Shown here: one piece after another, positions 19,146 through 29,861 of the stretch
How positions within the stretch are numbered: position 1 is the first letter of the stretch
How the letters are laid out: each line of letters opens with the position of its first letter
DNA from: Rudaeicoccus suwonensis
GTDB taxonomy: Bacteria; Actinomycetota; Actinomycetes; Actinomycetales; Dermatophilaceae
Assembly: GCF_007829035.1 (NCBI RefSeq)
Contig: NZ_VIVQ01000002.1
Coordinates: forward strand, 1 to 64,000
Direction of reading: 5' to 3'
Length of the DNA: 64,000 nt
The notes under the pieces: generated by a model
What the model was told of the DNA's origin: nothing
The model's input: only the letters and a program-made list of their open reading frames with translations
Database searches by the model: none
Program-made: the position numbers and the translations under genes

Positions 19146-19829
19146 ATGACCAGCACCATCAAACACCGTCTTGTCGGAGCGACCGGGGTCGTCGCACTGC
19201 TCGGAGCCGGCATGTCGGCTGCCGTGGCGGTGGCCCCCGGAGCCGACGCAGCCACCTCGGCGAAGCTCAATTACAACTGCACTGCGACCGTTCTCGGCAC
19301 CAAGATGTCTCAAGGCGTGTGGACCGCCACGGTCACGGCGACGACACCCGCCTCCGTCACGGTCGGCGCCGCCATCGCCGCACCGAAGATCACTGCGTCG
19401 GTGACCTCGTCGACGGTCGCAGCCAACACCTTGCGTGAACTCGGAATCACCTCGCTGACCGGCACCAGCACCGCGAACTACACCTTCGGCACCGGGGCAC
19501 GCACCGTTGCGCTGACCATCCCCAAGACCGCCGTGCCGAAGACGGGCACGATCACCACGTCCGCCTCCGGCACCGGCAAGGCAGAGGTCGCCCCGAAGAC
19601 TGTCGGCTCAATTGTCGTCAAGATCGGCAACTTCACCGCCAGCCTGCAGACCTACCAGGGCACCACCAAGAGCGCCCTCCTTCCGATCAGCTGCACGTTG
19701 GTGGCCGGTCAGAACACCACGCTGACCACCATCAAGGTCGTCGCCGCCAAGAAGGCATCCGTGAACTCGGTCTCGGCGCTGGCGAAGCTGGACCGCGTCG
19801 CCGCCGAGCAGCGCCGCACGATCGGCTGA
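19146..19829 (+). CDS. Secreted protein, paralogue 2 (no membrane anchor)
   Basis: 227 residues. Signal peptide MTSTIKHRLVGATGVVALLGAG with cleavage near ADAAT, then the same beta-rich domain as paralogue 1 (LNYNCTATV, QGVWTATVTAT, LTGTSTANYTFG, CTLVAGQNTTL). It ends in a short helical tail, so it should be released or wall-associated. The ribosome site TGGAGGA is 6-7 bp from the ATG. Promoter and leader are duplicated with the gene, indicating a tandem duplication followed by loss or gain of the anchor region. Confidence 0.83.
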   Translation: MTSTIKHRLVGATGVVALLGAGMSAAVAVAPGADAATSAKLNYNCTATVLGTKMSQGVWTATVTATTPASVTVGAAIAAPKITASVTSSTVAANTLRELGITSLTGTSTANYTFGTGARTVALTIPKTAVPKTGTITTSASGTGKAEVAPKTVGSIVVKIGNFTASLQTYQGTTKSALLPISCTLVAGQNTTLTTIKVVAAKKASVNSVSALAKLDRVAAEQRRTIG

Positions 19830-19858
19830 CCTCCAGCCGTTCAAAGCAACTGCCTGAC

Positions 19859-19892
19859 AACGTGGCCCCGACCTTTGCGCCGGGGCCACGTT
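19859..19892 (+). terminator. Terminator after secreted paralogue 2
   Basis: Perfect 12-bp stem (19859-19870 with 19881-19892) and 10-nt loop, 30 bp past the stop codon. Confidence 0.85.
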
Positions 19893-19955
19893 CGTCATAC
19901 GTCGGTGTCTGCGCTCAACGACCACAGCGCGTCACATGCGCCTCGAAGCGAAGGC

Positions 19956-20999
19956 TCACTGCACGTCGCTGTCGAAATCCACGTCGCGATGCCATGACTC
20001 CGTCGTGTATGACGTGACCCAGCCCATCGAGGTGTAGAGCCCTTCGGCGCCGGTGGGCGAATCCGCATCGACCTCCAGCCCGACGCGGTTGCGCCCGCGC
20101 TCCAATGCATCGCGAATCACGGTGTGCAGTAAGGCTTTCGCGACACCGCGTCCGCGCGAACGGCGATGCACTCCGATGTAGTCGATGTAACTGCCCGCGA
20201 CTCCGGACGCCTCCGGCGGCAGCACCGATCCGACGAGTGCGCCGCCGGGCAGCACCTCGCCATCCAGTTCGACCTCTGCGAGCCACCAGTGGTCCCACCG
20301 GTGGCCGGGGTCTTCGCGCAGCCGCTGCACGAATTCGGGAAAGCTCTCGCGATAGGAGTTGAAGTGGTCGGCGAAGGACTCCTCCAGCACCTGATGCACC
20401 GTCTGCAGATCGGCGGCCACCGGCAGACCGTCGTCGTGCCGAGCCACCGGCCGCACCGTCACACCTTCGCGCGGCCCAGGGAGACCGTGGTCCGCCGCGG
20501 TCACCGGTCGCGACATCTGCCACCAGGTGCGAGTTCGGTCGTAACCGGCGTTGGCGAGCCACCGGCGCTGGCGTTCGTCGCGGGAGTAGGCACCTGAGTC
20601 CAACTGCGTCTGGCGGATTCCACGAGTCCGTGCGACCTCGCACGCCTGGCCGTAGGCCCACGAGAACAACGACGCCGCGAGCGTGTCGACGACCTCGTCA
20701 TCACCTCGGTCCGGGCGAACCGTGACCTCGACGACGGTGCGCCCGGACGCGCGGTCGTAGACCGTGGCCCACGCAGCGAGGTCACCAGCGCCATCACGCA
20801 CCACGACCTGCCGGCGAGTCCAGGATCCAGGTCCGACGACATTGGTGGCGACGCTGTCTTCGTCCACCGAGGAGCTGCCGTTCGCGACGCGCTGATGTGC
20901 TGCCAGCAGGGCGACCAGTTCGGGCAGGTCATGAGAGCCGGGAACGGTCGTCGTCCATCCGTCTGGCACGTCGGCAGGCAACTCGGGCGCATGGGTCAC
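19956..20999 (-). CDS. Two-domain GNAT acetyltransferase
   Basis: About 347 residues with two GNAT folds, the arrangement seen in mycothiol synthase (MshD) and related enzymes. The first domain spans roughly residues 30-160. The second starts near GVTVRPVARH and carries the acetyl-CoA loop HRRSRGRGVAKALL with YIDYIGV before it. The actual acceptor is unknown; MshD identity is not supported by any diagnostic motif I can name. The GTG at 20999 starts close to recognisable sequence, though the frame is open to an ATG at 21074 and no strong ribosome site decides. Confidence 0.72.
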   Translation of the reverse strand: MTHAPELPADVPDGWTTTVPGSHDLPELVALLAAHQRVANGSSSVDEDSVATNVVGPGSWTRRQVVVRDGAGDLAAWATVYDRASGRTVVEVTVRPDRGDDEVVDTLAASLFSWAYGQACEVARTRGIRQTQLDSGAYSRDERQRRWLANAGYDRTRTWWQMSRPVTAADHGLPGPREGVTVRPVARHDDGLPVAADLQTVHQVLEESFADHFNSYRESFPEFVQRLREDPGHRWDHWWLAEVELDGEVLPGGALVGSVLPPEASGVAGSYIDYIGVHRRSRGRGVAKALLHTVIRDALERGRNRVGLEVDADSPTGAEGLYTSMGWVTSYTTESWHRDVDFDSDVQ

Positions 21000-21440
21000 C
21001 GGACCAGTCAACCAGGGTTGCGGCGGATGCGCGGCGTGGATGCCCCGGCCGTGGCAGCACAGCCCATCTACCACCCGGTGATGAGCAGCGGTCGACCCGG
21101 GAAGGTGGCATGCGTGTTCTCAGGTGCAGGCAAGAACGCTTTTGCTGGATCGGTTTATTGATCCTCACAGCTCTTCCTGGCCGCGCCAACGATCGGCCGC
21201 CACAAGTCTGCGGAACCGAGCGAAAACCCCGTGATCACAGTGCATTTCATGGCCCTTCGAGTCATGATCCCGTTGGTAAAGCATCCGTTTTGAGCGGTCG
21301 TCCGACGAGTCAAACATCACCCTTTCGGACGTCCGACTAAATCGTTATAGAACAAGTGATGCCTTGACGAACGTCCAGCCTGCAGCATTAGCACATCGCG
21401 CGGTTCAACAGGGTGAACACGCCGAATTCAAGGAGTTCCG
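21000..21440. promoter_or_regulatory. 441-bp non-coding region with candidate promoters of the surface protein gene
   Basis: No convincing gene. Two plausible promoters point to the gene at 21441: TTCGGA (21324) with TATAGA (21346), spacing 16, and TTGACG (21364) with ATTAGC (21387), spacing 17. The region is more AT-rich than its surroundings. The ribosome site AAGGAG lies just before the ATG. Confidence 0.5.
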
Positions 21441-22709
21441 ATGCACTTTCTTCACACGCGGTTGACGCGTCTGTTCGCCTGGCTGGTGCCGGCGATGGTC
21501 GTCGCGGCCTTCCTCCCCGCGGCGACAGCAAGCACGGCCAACGCTGCGACCACCGCTAACGCCTACGCCGCGAGCGCCATCGGCGTCTCGGCGTCATCAT
21601 CGGTGGCCAACCTCCGCTCCAACTCGATCGGGCTTGCCAGCTTGAGCTGCACCACCACGTCCGGCCTGAACCGCAAGGCTTCGGCGGCAGGCATCACGCT
21701 CCCGTCGCTCATCAGTGGCGGAGCAGTCAACTCAACGGTGCAGACCGCCACCTCCGGCACGGTGAAGACCGCCACCGGCTCCGTGTCGATCGGTGCGACC
21801 AGCCTGCTCGGCGGACTGATTTCGGCTACCGCCCTCGGCAGCACGACGACCGCCAGCGTCGACACCAGCACTGGTGCCGGTTCGGCCACGTTCGCCTCGA
21901 ACCTGGTCGGCCTCACCATTGGTGGTCAGCCGATCGCCGCCAACACCGCTCCGAACACCACGCTCACTGTCAACCTCGGTGGGCTGCCGCTGGCAAAGGC
22001 CGTCGTCAACCAGCAACTGGTCTACAAGGCCGGCGGCCTGGAGTGGGGCGTCACGCGTGCGCTGACCGTCACGATCAGCAACACCAACACACTCGGTCTG
22101 CCGATCGGCACGCAGGTGATCGTCGGTCAGTCCTTCGCCCGTATGACGCCGCTCCCCCTCGGCGCCTACTCCGTCGGTAGCGGTTACGGTCTGCAGGCCA
22201 ACCTCGCCAACGGCGTCGCCAAGACCGGGCAGATCGGCCTCGCAGCGGTGCCGTGCACCGGCGGCACCAGCAAGACCACCGTCGCCAGCGGCAGCGTCGC
22301 CTCGGTGCTGACCACCGGCACGATCACGACCGCGACCAGCGGCACCGTGACACCGCGAGTCAACGCGTCGGTCACCACGACGGTCAACGGAACCAGCGTG
22401 CTTGGTGGACTGATCAGCGTCTCGGCGATCACTGCATCGACGACCTACAGCAAGACCACCAAGGCCTCTGCCGACAACTCTAAGTTCGTCGGGCTCAAGA
22501 TCGCGGGTCTGCCGCTGATCGGTGACAACATCGCGCCGAACACCACGCTGTCGATCCCCGGCCTGGGTAGCGTCACGTTCCACAAGGTCGTCCAGACGCC
22601 GAATGGGATCCGGGTCACGATGCTTTACATCGTGCTCAACAACGCTCTCGGTGTTCTTCCGACCGGCAGCGTCATCTCGGTCGGAGTCTCCCAGTCCGGG
22701 ACTCCGTGA
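21441..22709 (+). CDS. Secreted choice-of-anchor/surface protein with internal duplication
   Basis: 422 residues. A signal peptide (hydrophobic 12-30, cleavage near ANAAT) leads into a Thr/Ser/Gly/Ala-rich beta protein. The halves around 100-215 and 295-410 repeat the pattern TS(L/V)LGGLIS followed by GLxIxGxP and APNTTLxxxGLG, so the chain is an internal duplication. This resembles actinobacterial choice-of-anchor P family proteins, which lack enzymatic motifs and are exposed on the cell surface. The chain ends without an LPXTG motif or membrane helix. A strong terminator follows. Confidence 0.8.
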   Translation: MHFLHTRLTRLFAWLVPAMVVAAFLPAATASTANAATTANAYAASAIGVSASSSVANLRSNSIGLASLSCTTTSGLNRKASAAGITLPSLISGGAVNSTVQTATSGTVKTATGSVSIGATSLLGGLISATALGSTTTASVDTSTGAGSATFASNLVGLTIGGQPIAANTAPNTTLTVNLGGLPLAKAVVNQQLVYKAGGLEWGVTRALTVTISNTNTLGLPIGTQVIVGQSFARMTPLPLGAYSVGSGYGLQANLANGVAKTGQIGLAAVPCTGGTSKTTVASGSVASVLTTGTITTATSGTVTPRVNASVTTTVNGTSVLGGLISVSAITASTTYSKTTKASADNSKFVGLKIAGLPLIGDNIAPNTTLSIPGLGSVTFHKVVQTPNGIRVTMLYIVLNNALGVLPTGSVISVGVSQSGTP

Positions 22710-22753
22710 TCTGAACTCCCGGTAGCGCCGGTCAGCGGCGCGCGCCAGGACAC

Positions 22754-22796
22754 GCGAAGGGGCATGGGTCGCAGTCTGCGGCCCATGCCCCTTCGC
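22754..22796 (+). terminator. Strong terminator after the surface protein gene
   Basis: Perfect 15-bp inverted repeat (22754-22768 with 22782-22796); the 13-nt loop can pair further (cgca with tgcg). Confidence 0.9.
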
Positions 22797-22834
22797 AATG
22801 GTCACGATCTCGGGCGCGTCAGTACGATCTCGCC

Positions 22835-22919
22835 GCATCGGCGACTTGCGCGTGACACGTGAGATCCATGCGCCGGATGTGACCAGAGAGGCATCAGGAT
22901 CGACCGCATCGGCGACTTG
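22835..22919. repeat. Direct repeat CCGCATCGGCGACTTG, two copies
   Basis: A 16-bp word occurs near 22835-22850 and 22904-22919, just before the longer tandem array. The intervening sequence shows no gene. Confidence 0.6.
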
Positions 22920-22939
22920 TGGACCGCTGCGCGACCAGT

Positions 22940-23190
22940 AACAGGTCGCATCCGGGGATACCGGGAAACGCCGGTCATACAAGAACCGGCCGCGGACACA
23001 GGTCTGCCAGTCACATGGGGAGGCGCCGGTCAGGCACGAACAGGCCGCATCCGGGATGCCGGGAAAGGCGCCGGTCAGGCAAGAACAGGCCGCATCCCGG
23101 GATGCCGGTCGAGTGGGAAGGCGCCGGTCAGGCCAGTAACAGGTCGCATCCCGGGATGCCGGGGAAGGCGCCGGTCAGGCGCGAACGGGC
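22940..23190. repeat. Tandem array of 44-55 bp units containing the palindrome GCATCCCGGGATGC
   Basis: Units begin at 22940, 22984, 23039, 23084, 23138 and (partial) 23184. Lengths alternate 44, 55, 45, 54 and 46 bp, so the true unit is a dimer of about 99 bp. Each carries aacaggccgc, a palindromic core catcc(c)gggatgcc and aaggcgccggtcagg. The array runs into the last codons of the DUF3180 gene. No unique spacers are present, so it is not a CRISPR. Confidence 0.85.
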
Positions 23191-23675
23191 CCGCCGGGGT
23201 CGCCGGGGCCGCCGCGGGAGTCGTCGTCCTTGTCCTCGGGGATCCGGCACCACCCCTGCGCGACGAGCCCGGCCGCAACGGCACCGATCGACGCGACGGT
23301 GAGAACGATTGCCTGCACCATGCCGCTCAGCGCCGAGTTGGCGCTCAGACGGCCGGCCTCCACGAGCGCATATGCGGCATACCACCCGGCGACGGCAGCG
23401 CCCGCCAGCACGCACGCCTGAGCTGCGACGAGGGTGCGGCGCGCGCGTTGCGGCGACGGCGGCCGCGTCGACATGCCGCGCAGATATGCCCGCACCTCCC
23501 AGCCCCCGGCCAGCACCGCGAGCGACAGCAGGACGATCGCGACGAGCGCGAACCAGGTGCCGTGCGGCAGTCCGTTGCCGCGCGACACCGAGAGCCGCAA
23601 GAGCGCATAGACCACGCCCAGCACGACGACTCCGACGACGGTGGCATGCCGCCAGGTGACGCCGTTCTCGGTCAC
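23175..23675 (-). CDS. DUF3180 membrane protein
   Basis: 166 residues with four hydrophobic helices (about 12-30, 40-60, 85-105, 120-142) and a Gly/Pro-rich acidic tail. DUF3180 proteins are regularly the last gene of the actinobacterial folate operon; no function is established. The ATG overlaps the folBK stop by 4 bp. The last codons lie inside a tandem repeat, so the tail length may vary among strains. Confidence 0.88.
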   Translation of the reverse strand: MTENGVTWRHATVVGVVVLGVVYALLRLSVSRGNGLPHGTWFALVAIVLLSLAVLAGGWEVRAYLRGMSTRPPSPQRARRTLVAAQACVLAGAAVAGWYAAYALVEAGRLSANSALSGMVQAIVLTVASIGAVAAGLVAQGWCRIPEDKDDDSRGGPGDPGGPVRA

Positions 23676-24565
23676 AACGGGCTCCAGGCCGGCCCGACCT
23701 GTATGTCGGAGCAGTCCATCTCTGCGACCAGAGTCGCGACCTTCTCAGCCCCATCGGTCGTGCGCACCACCGCGAGCGGATCAGCCCCCAACCACGGCAC
23801 CAGGACGAACGCGCGCTGTGCCGCGCGAGGGTGCGGCAACTGGAGTTCGTCGGTGTCGAGCACGAGGTCGGTGTCGGCGGCAGGATCTCCGACCTGAATC
23901 AGATCGAGGTCCAACGTCCTTGCACCCCAACGGATCTCGCGAGTACGGCCACGACCGGCCTCGATTGCGTGCAGGCGTTCGAGCAGCGTCCACGGTGCCA
24001 GGCGGGAGCGACCCACGGCGACCGCGTTGTAGTAGTCGGGCTGCGGCGGACCGCCCACGGGCGTCGTCTCGAACAGACCGCTGACGGCGACCAATTCCAG
24101 GCCCGGTGTGCGCTCCAGCGACCGCACCGCCGACTGCAGCGTCGCCAGTCGATCGCCGAGATTGGCGCCGAGGGCGATGACCACCTGGCGATCCTGCTCG
24201 CGGCGAACCGACACCGACGGACCGGTGAGCCCACCTGTCGCGAAGTCGACGCCGGCGGGTGCGTCCGGCTTGTGGACCGTCACCTCGACCGCCTCGGCAG
24301 CCGGTCGCGCGAGTACAGCTGCGGCCATTTGCTCGGCGAGCGTCTCGATCAGGTCGACCGGTGGTTGCGTCATGATGCGCACGGCATCCTGCGCCACGTC
24401 GGCGTAACTGATGGTGCGGTCGAGTTGGTCTGATTCGCCGGCCCGGCTCAGATCGCACTCGATCGTGATGTCGACGAAAAACCGCTGCGGGGTGACCTTT
24501 TCGTGCTTGAGCACACCGTGGCAGGTGGTGACCGCCACCTGGGTGAGGGCGATCCGGTCGGTCAT
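23672..24565 (-). CDS. folK: Bifunctional dihydroneopterin aldolase / HPPK (FolB-FolK fusion)
   Basis: 297 residues. The FolB domain (1-118; [23 protein letters not shown], catalytic-type ETLAEQMA region) is fused to the FolK domain (about 128-297). The latter shows IALGANLGDR, TTPVGGPPQPDYYNAV, WGARTLDLDLI and LPHPRAAQRAFVLVPW. The two enzymes act consecutively on dihydroneopterin to give the pyrophosphorylated pterin used by FolP. The fusion order B-K is common in actinobacteria. It is coupled by 4-bp overlaps to folP and the DUF3180 gene. Confidence 0.96.
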   Translation of the reverse strand: MTDRIALTQVAVTTCHGVLKHEKVTPQRFFVDITIECDLSRAGESDQLDRTISYADVAQDAVRIMTQPPVDLIETLAEQMAAAVLARPAAEAVEVTVHKPDAPAGVDFATGGLTGPSVSVRREQDRQVVIALGANLGDRLATLQSAVRSLERTPGLELVAVSGLFETTPVGGPPQPDYYNAVAVGRSRLAPWTLLERLHAIEAGRGRTREIRWGARTLDLDLIQVGDPAADTDLVLDTDELQLPHPRAAQRAFVLVPWLGADPLAVVRTTDGAEKVATLVAEMDCSDIQVGPAWSPL

Positions 24566-25422
24566 GGTTGCGCCTCCTGCAGCCGGGCCACCACGTCGCA
24601 GGCCACGACCGTGGAAAAGACATCGTGCACCCGCACGGCCCAGACACCGGCCTGCGCCAGGACGACCGAGATCGCCGCCGTGGCGCTGTCGCGCTGGTCG
24701 GCGGGCACCACCGTTGCGTCGTCGGCGCGCCCGACGCGCGCCAGGAAGGACTTGCGCGACGCGCCGACCAGCACTGGCAGGCCCAACGCCTTCACATCCT
24801 CAAGATGCTGCAGCAGGGCCCAGTTCTGCTCGGCGGTCTTGGCGAATCCGAGACCCGGATCCACCGCGATCGCCTCCCGCGGCACCCCAGCAGCAAGCAG
24901 TGCATCGACGCGCGCGGACAGTTCGCGGCACACGTCGGCGACGACATCGTCATACACGGCTCGCGTCTGCATGTCGTGGCTGTGACCGCGCCAGTGCATC
25001 GCGACGAAGCCGACACCGGTCCGCGCGACAACGTCAGCCATCTGCGGGTCGGCCAGGCCACCACTGACGTCGTTGACGATCCGGGCACCGGCCTCGACCG
25101 CAGCGCGCGCGACCGGTGCGCGCATCGTGTCGATCGACACCCACGCGCCGGCAGCTGCAAGACCGTGGACGACAGGTATGACGCGTCGCAATTCCTCGTC
25201 GACGCTGGGCCGGGCCGCGCCGGGGCGGGTGGATTCGCCGCCGACGTCGACGATGTCGGCGCCGTGGTCGAGGAGTTCGCGGCCGTGCGAGATCGCCGCG
25301 TTCGCATCGAAGAAGCGGCCACCGTCGGAGAACGAATCCGGGGTGACGTTGACGACGCCCATCACCAGCGGCCGATGGGCCGGCCGGGGCGGCAGGGCCA
25401 CGCCGGCGACAGCCTCGGTCAC
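24562..25422 (-). CDS. folP: Dihydropteroate synthase
   Basis: 286 residues from a GTG start. TIM-barrel enzyme condensing the pterin pyrophosphate with p-aminobenzoate, target of sulfonamides. Motifs: [36 protein letters not shown]-type [10 protein letters not shown], and [10 protein letters not shown] near the C terminus. The GTG overlaps the folE stop by 4 bp (GTGA), which decides the start over the longer frame to 25560. Confidence 0.97.
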   Translation of the reverse strand: MTEAVAGVALPPRPAHRPLVMGVVNVTPDSFSDGGRFFDANAAISHGRELLDHGADIVDVGGESTRPGAARPSVDEELRRVIPVVHGLAAAGAWVSIDTMRAPVARAAVEAGARIVNDVSGGLADPQMADVVARTGVGFVAMHWRGHSHDMQTRAVYDDVVADVCRELSARVDALLAAGVPREAIAVDPGLGFAKTAEQNWALLQHLEDVKALGLPVLVGASRKSFLARVGRADDATVVPADQRDSATAAISVVLAQAGVWAVRVHDVFSTVVACDVVARLQEAQP

Positions 25423-25983
25423 CGGCGCGGCTGAGCCTGGATCAGGCTCATCGCCTCGGCACGGGTCGCCGCGTGCCGCAACTGCCCCCGCACGGCGGAG
25501 GTGATTGTCGTCGCACCGGGCTTGTGCACACCGCGCATCGACATACACAGGTGTTCGCATTCGACGACGACGATGACGCCCTGCGCACGCAGATGCTCGA
25601 CGAGCGAATCCGCGATCTGGGTGGTCAGCCGCTCCTGCACCTGCGGACGCTTGGCGAACACGTCGACCAGCCGCGCAATCTTGGACAGACCGGTCACCCG
25701 GCCGTCCTCGGCGGGGATGTAGCCCACATGGGCGACACCGTGGAAGGGCACCAGGTGATGCTCGCAGGTCGAATAGACCTCGATGTCGCGCACGATCACC
25801 AACTCGGAGTGGTCGACGTCGAAGGTGCGGTTGAGCACGTCGGCCGGCTCCTGCCAGAGCCCCGCGAAGGTCTCGGCATAGGCGCGGGCTACCCGGCCCG
25901 GCGTGTCGCGCAGGCCCTCGCGGTCGGGGTCTTCGCCCAAGGCCAGCAGAAGCTCACGAACTGCCGCTGCGGCCCTCTCGAGG

Positions 25984-26006
<23 letters not shown>
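25419..26006 (-). CDS. folE: GTP cyclohydrolase I
   Basis: 195 residues; converts GTP to dihydroneopterin triphosphate, the first step of folate synthesis. Zinc ligands lie in [12 protein letters not shown] and [12 protein letters not shown], and the [10 protein letters not shown] motif is intact. The first 23 bp of the gene overlap the last codons of ftsH in another frame, so expression depends on the ftsH transcript. Confidence 0.97.
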
Positions 26007-28017
<2,011 letters not shown>

Positions 28018-28024
28018 GAAAGTG

Positions 28025-28047
28025 CGGGGCGAGGCCCCGATCCTCCT
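28025..28047 (-). promoter_or_regulatory. Split Shine-Dalgarno/hairpin leader of ftsH
   Basis: On the minus strand AGGAGG (28047-28042) is followed by AT and then a perfect hairpin CGGGGC-CTC-GCCCCG (28039-28025). Seven bases then lead to the ATG. With the hairpin folded, the effective spacing is 9 nt, the optimum; unfolded it is 24 nt. No alternative start codon exists between. Confidence 0.6.
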
Positions 28048-28089
28048 GCTCAGTGGGCGGAGCCCGACGACAGACCAATAGACCGTACA

Positions 28090-28105
28090 CCGCGGAAAAC
28101 CGCGG
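28090..28105 (-). terminator. Hairpin between hpt and ftsH
   Basis: Perfect CCGCGG/CCGCGG stem with an AAAA loop (TTTT on the minus strand), 90 bp beyond hpt. It is short, so a weak terminator or attenuator is likely. Confidence 0.5.
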
Positions 28106-28195
28106 TTGAAAAGCGGCGTCCGCGCTGAACAACGCCCGGTCGGGCGCAGGTGTTCCGCACCTCATCCACGTGCGACGGCTTCGCAGGAATGCTCG

Positions 28196-28747
28196 TCACA
28201 AATACACGTGCGGTGCGAGTGTGCCGATGTCGCGCAGATTGCGATAGCGCTCGTCATAGTCGAGGCCGTAGCCCACGACGAATTCGTTCGGTATGTCGAA
28301 GCCGACGTACCTGCAGTCGATGTCGACCTTGGCCGCATCGGGCTTGCGCAGCAGCGTGCAGATCTCCAGCGACGCGGGTTCGCGCGAGCGCAGGTTGCTG
28401 CAGATCCAGTTCAGGGTCAGACCAGAGTCGATGATGTCTTCGACGATCAGCACGTGCCGACCGGAGATGTCGGTGTCGAGGTCCTTGAGGATCCGCACCA
28501 CACCAGAGGACTTGGTGCCCGAGCCGTATGACGACACCGCCATCCAGTCCATCGGGGCCGAACCCGGCAGCGCTCGCATGAGATCGGCCATCACCAGGAT
28601 CGCGCCCTTCAGCACTCCGACGAGCAGCACGTCCTTGCCCTCGTAGTCGGCCCAGATCTCCGCAGCCAGCTCTTCGAGCCGGGCGTGAATCTGGTCCTCG
28701 GTGAACAGCACGTGGTCGAGGTCGTTGCCCATGTGGCGGGAGTCCAT
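28196..28747 (-). CDS. hpt: Hypoxanthine phosphoribosyltransferase
   Basis: 183 residues; salvages hypoxanthine or guanine to the nucleotides using PRPP. The PRPP-binding motif [13 protein letters not shown] is at about 97-109, with LLVGVLKGA upstream and [18 protein letters not shown] near the end. The start lies 4 bp after the tilS stop, so the two are co-transcribed, the usual tilS-hpt-ftsH order. An in-frame ATG five codons downstream is an alternative. Confidence 0.97.
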   Translation of the reverse strand: MDSRHMGNDLDHVLFTEDQIHARLEELAAEIWADYEGKDVLLVGVLKGAILVMADLMRALPGSAPMDWMAVSSYGSGTKSSGVVRILKDLDTDISGRHVLIVEDIIDSGLTLNWICSNLRSREPASLEICTLLRKPDAAKVDIDCRYVGFDIPNEFVVGYGLDYDERYRNLRDIGTLAPHVYL

Positions 28748-28751
28748 GCAC

Positions 28752-29753
28752 CTATTGAACCTGACGCGGCAGCACCTCGATCACCCCGTGCTGCCGTCGT
28801 ACTCGCAGGCCGCCCGGAATGTCGATCGGCCCCTGACCGCGCCATGCGGTGAGCAGGGCATCGACGGCATCGACGTGCACCTTGCCGAGGTCGCCACCCG
28901 GGGACCCCGCCGTCGTGAGGACCGCGCGCCATACCCGGCTTCGCAGCGCGGGCGCCAGAGCCGTGAATTCGGCGACCTGCCAAGGAGGCTCACCGAGCAC
29001 GTATGCCGCAGCTGCCGCCTGCCTGTCGAGTTCGTCGCAGTCCTGTCGCACGAGTGCGGCCGTCCTGGCCAGGCCTGCCGTCACGCCCGGGCCGATCTCG
29101 GATTCAAGCTCGGCCAGGGCCCGTCGCACGCGCACCCGCAGGTAGCGCGGGTCGTCGTTGTGCGGGTCGTGCCAGGGCTGCAGATCGAGAGCGGCGCACG
29201 CCTCATGGGTCTGGGCCCGGGTGATGCCGAGCAGCGGCCGCAGCAAGCGGAGGCCCTCGGGCGTGGCGCGGGAGTCGGCGCTCATCCCGGTGACGGCTCG
29301 CGCGCCGGACCCGCGAGCAAGGCCGAGCAACACGGTCTCGGCCTGATCGTCGCGGGTGTGGCCGAGCAGCACCGCCTCGGCGCCACTGCGGTTCGCCGCT
29401 GCGGCAAGGGCGGCATACCGAGCGGCGCGGGCCGCCGCCTCAGGTCCGTCACGGGTGTCGGCGACATCGACCCGCTCGACGAGAGCCGGCTGCAGGCCGA
29501 GGTCCGCACATTGGGCAGCGGCATGGTGGGCCACGGCGGCGGAGCCACTCTGCAACTGGTGGTCGACGGTGATCGAACCGGCACGCAGGCCGAGACCGGG
29601 CGCTTCGAAGGCGACTGCGGAGGCGAGCGCCAGGGAGTCGGCGCCGCCGGAGACCGCAACAAGGACAACGGCGTTCGGCGGCAGCGCGGCCTCCGTCAGA
29701 CAACGCCGCACGGCCAGGCGGACGGCCGCGACAGAGGGCGCCGGCCCCGTCAT
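28752..29753 (-). CDS. tilS: tRNA(Ile)-lysidine synthetase
   Basis: 333 residues. The PP-loop SGGADS (35-40) is followed by DHQLQSGS and [15 protein letters not shown], typical of the N-type ATP pyrophosphatase that attaches lysine to C34 of the CAU-anticodon isoleucine tRNA. The C-terminal substrate domain is short, as in other actinobacteria. Leads the hpt-ftsH-fol run. Confidence 0.95.
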   Translation of the reverse strand: MTGPAPSVAAVRLAVRRCLTEAALPPNAVVLVAVSGGADSLALASAVAFEAPGLGLRAGSITVDHQLQSGSAAVAHHAAAQCADLGLQPALVERVDVADTRDGPEAAARAARYAALAAAANRSGAEAVLLGHTRDDQAETVLLGLARGSGARAVTGMSADSRATPEGLRLLRPLLGITRAQTHEACAALDLQPWHDPHNDDPRYLRVRVRRALAELESEIGPGVTAGLARTAALVRQDCDELDRQAAAAAYVLGEPPWQVAEFTALAPALRSRVWRAVLTTAGSPGGDLGKVHVDAVDALLTAWRGQGPIDIPGGLRVRRQHGVIEVLPRQVQ

Positions 29754-29861
29754 ACGTGCGCTGGGTTGTCGGCGGTCCCGTGGCCTGGAGTCGGGTGGTG
29801 GAGCGTCGGAGCGTCGGGATTCCGGCCCGCCGGCGACCGGGTGTCGCGCTCGATCGTCGGG

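Noticed and set aside
21732-22982. Minus-strand frame of 416 codons opposite the surface protein
   Set aside because: Shadow of a repetitive Thr/Ala-rich gene that has a signal peptide, ribosome site and terminator.
22802-23014. Small minus-strand gene within the palindromic repeats
   Set aside because: The frame only repeats MRPVTG-like peptides from the array, with no ribosome site.
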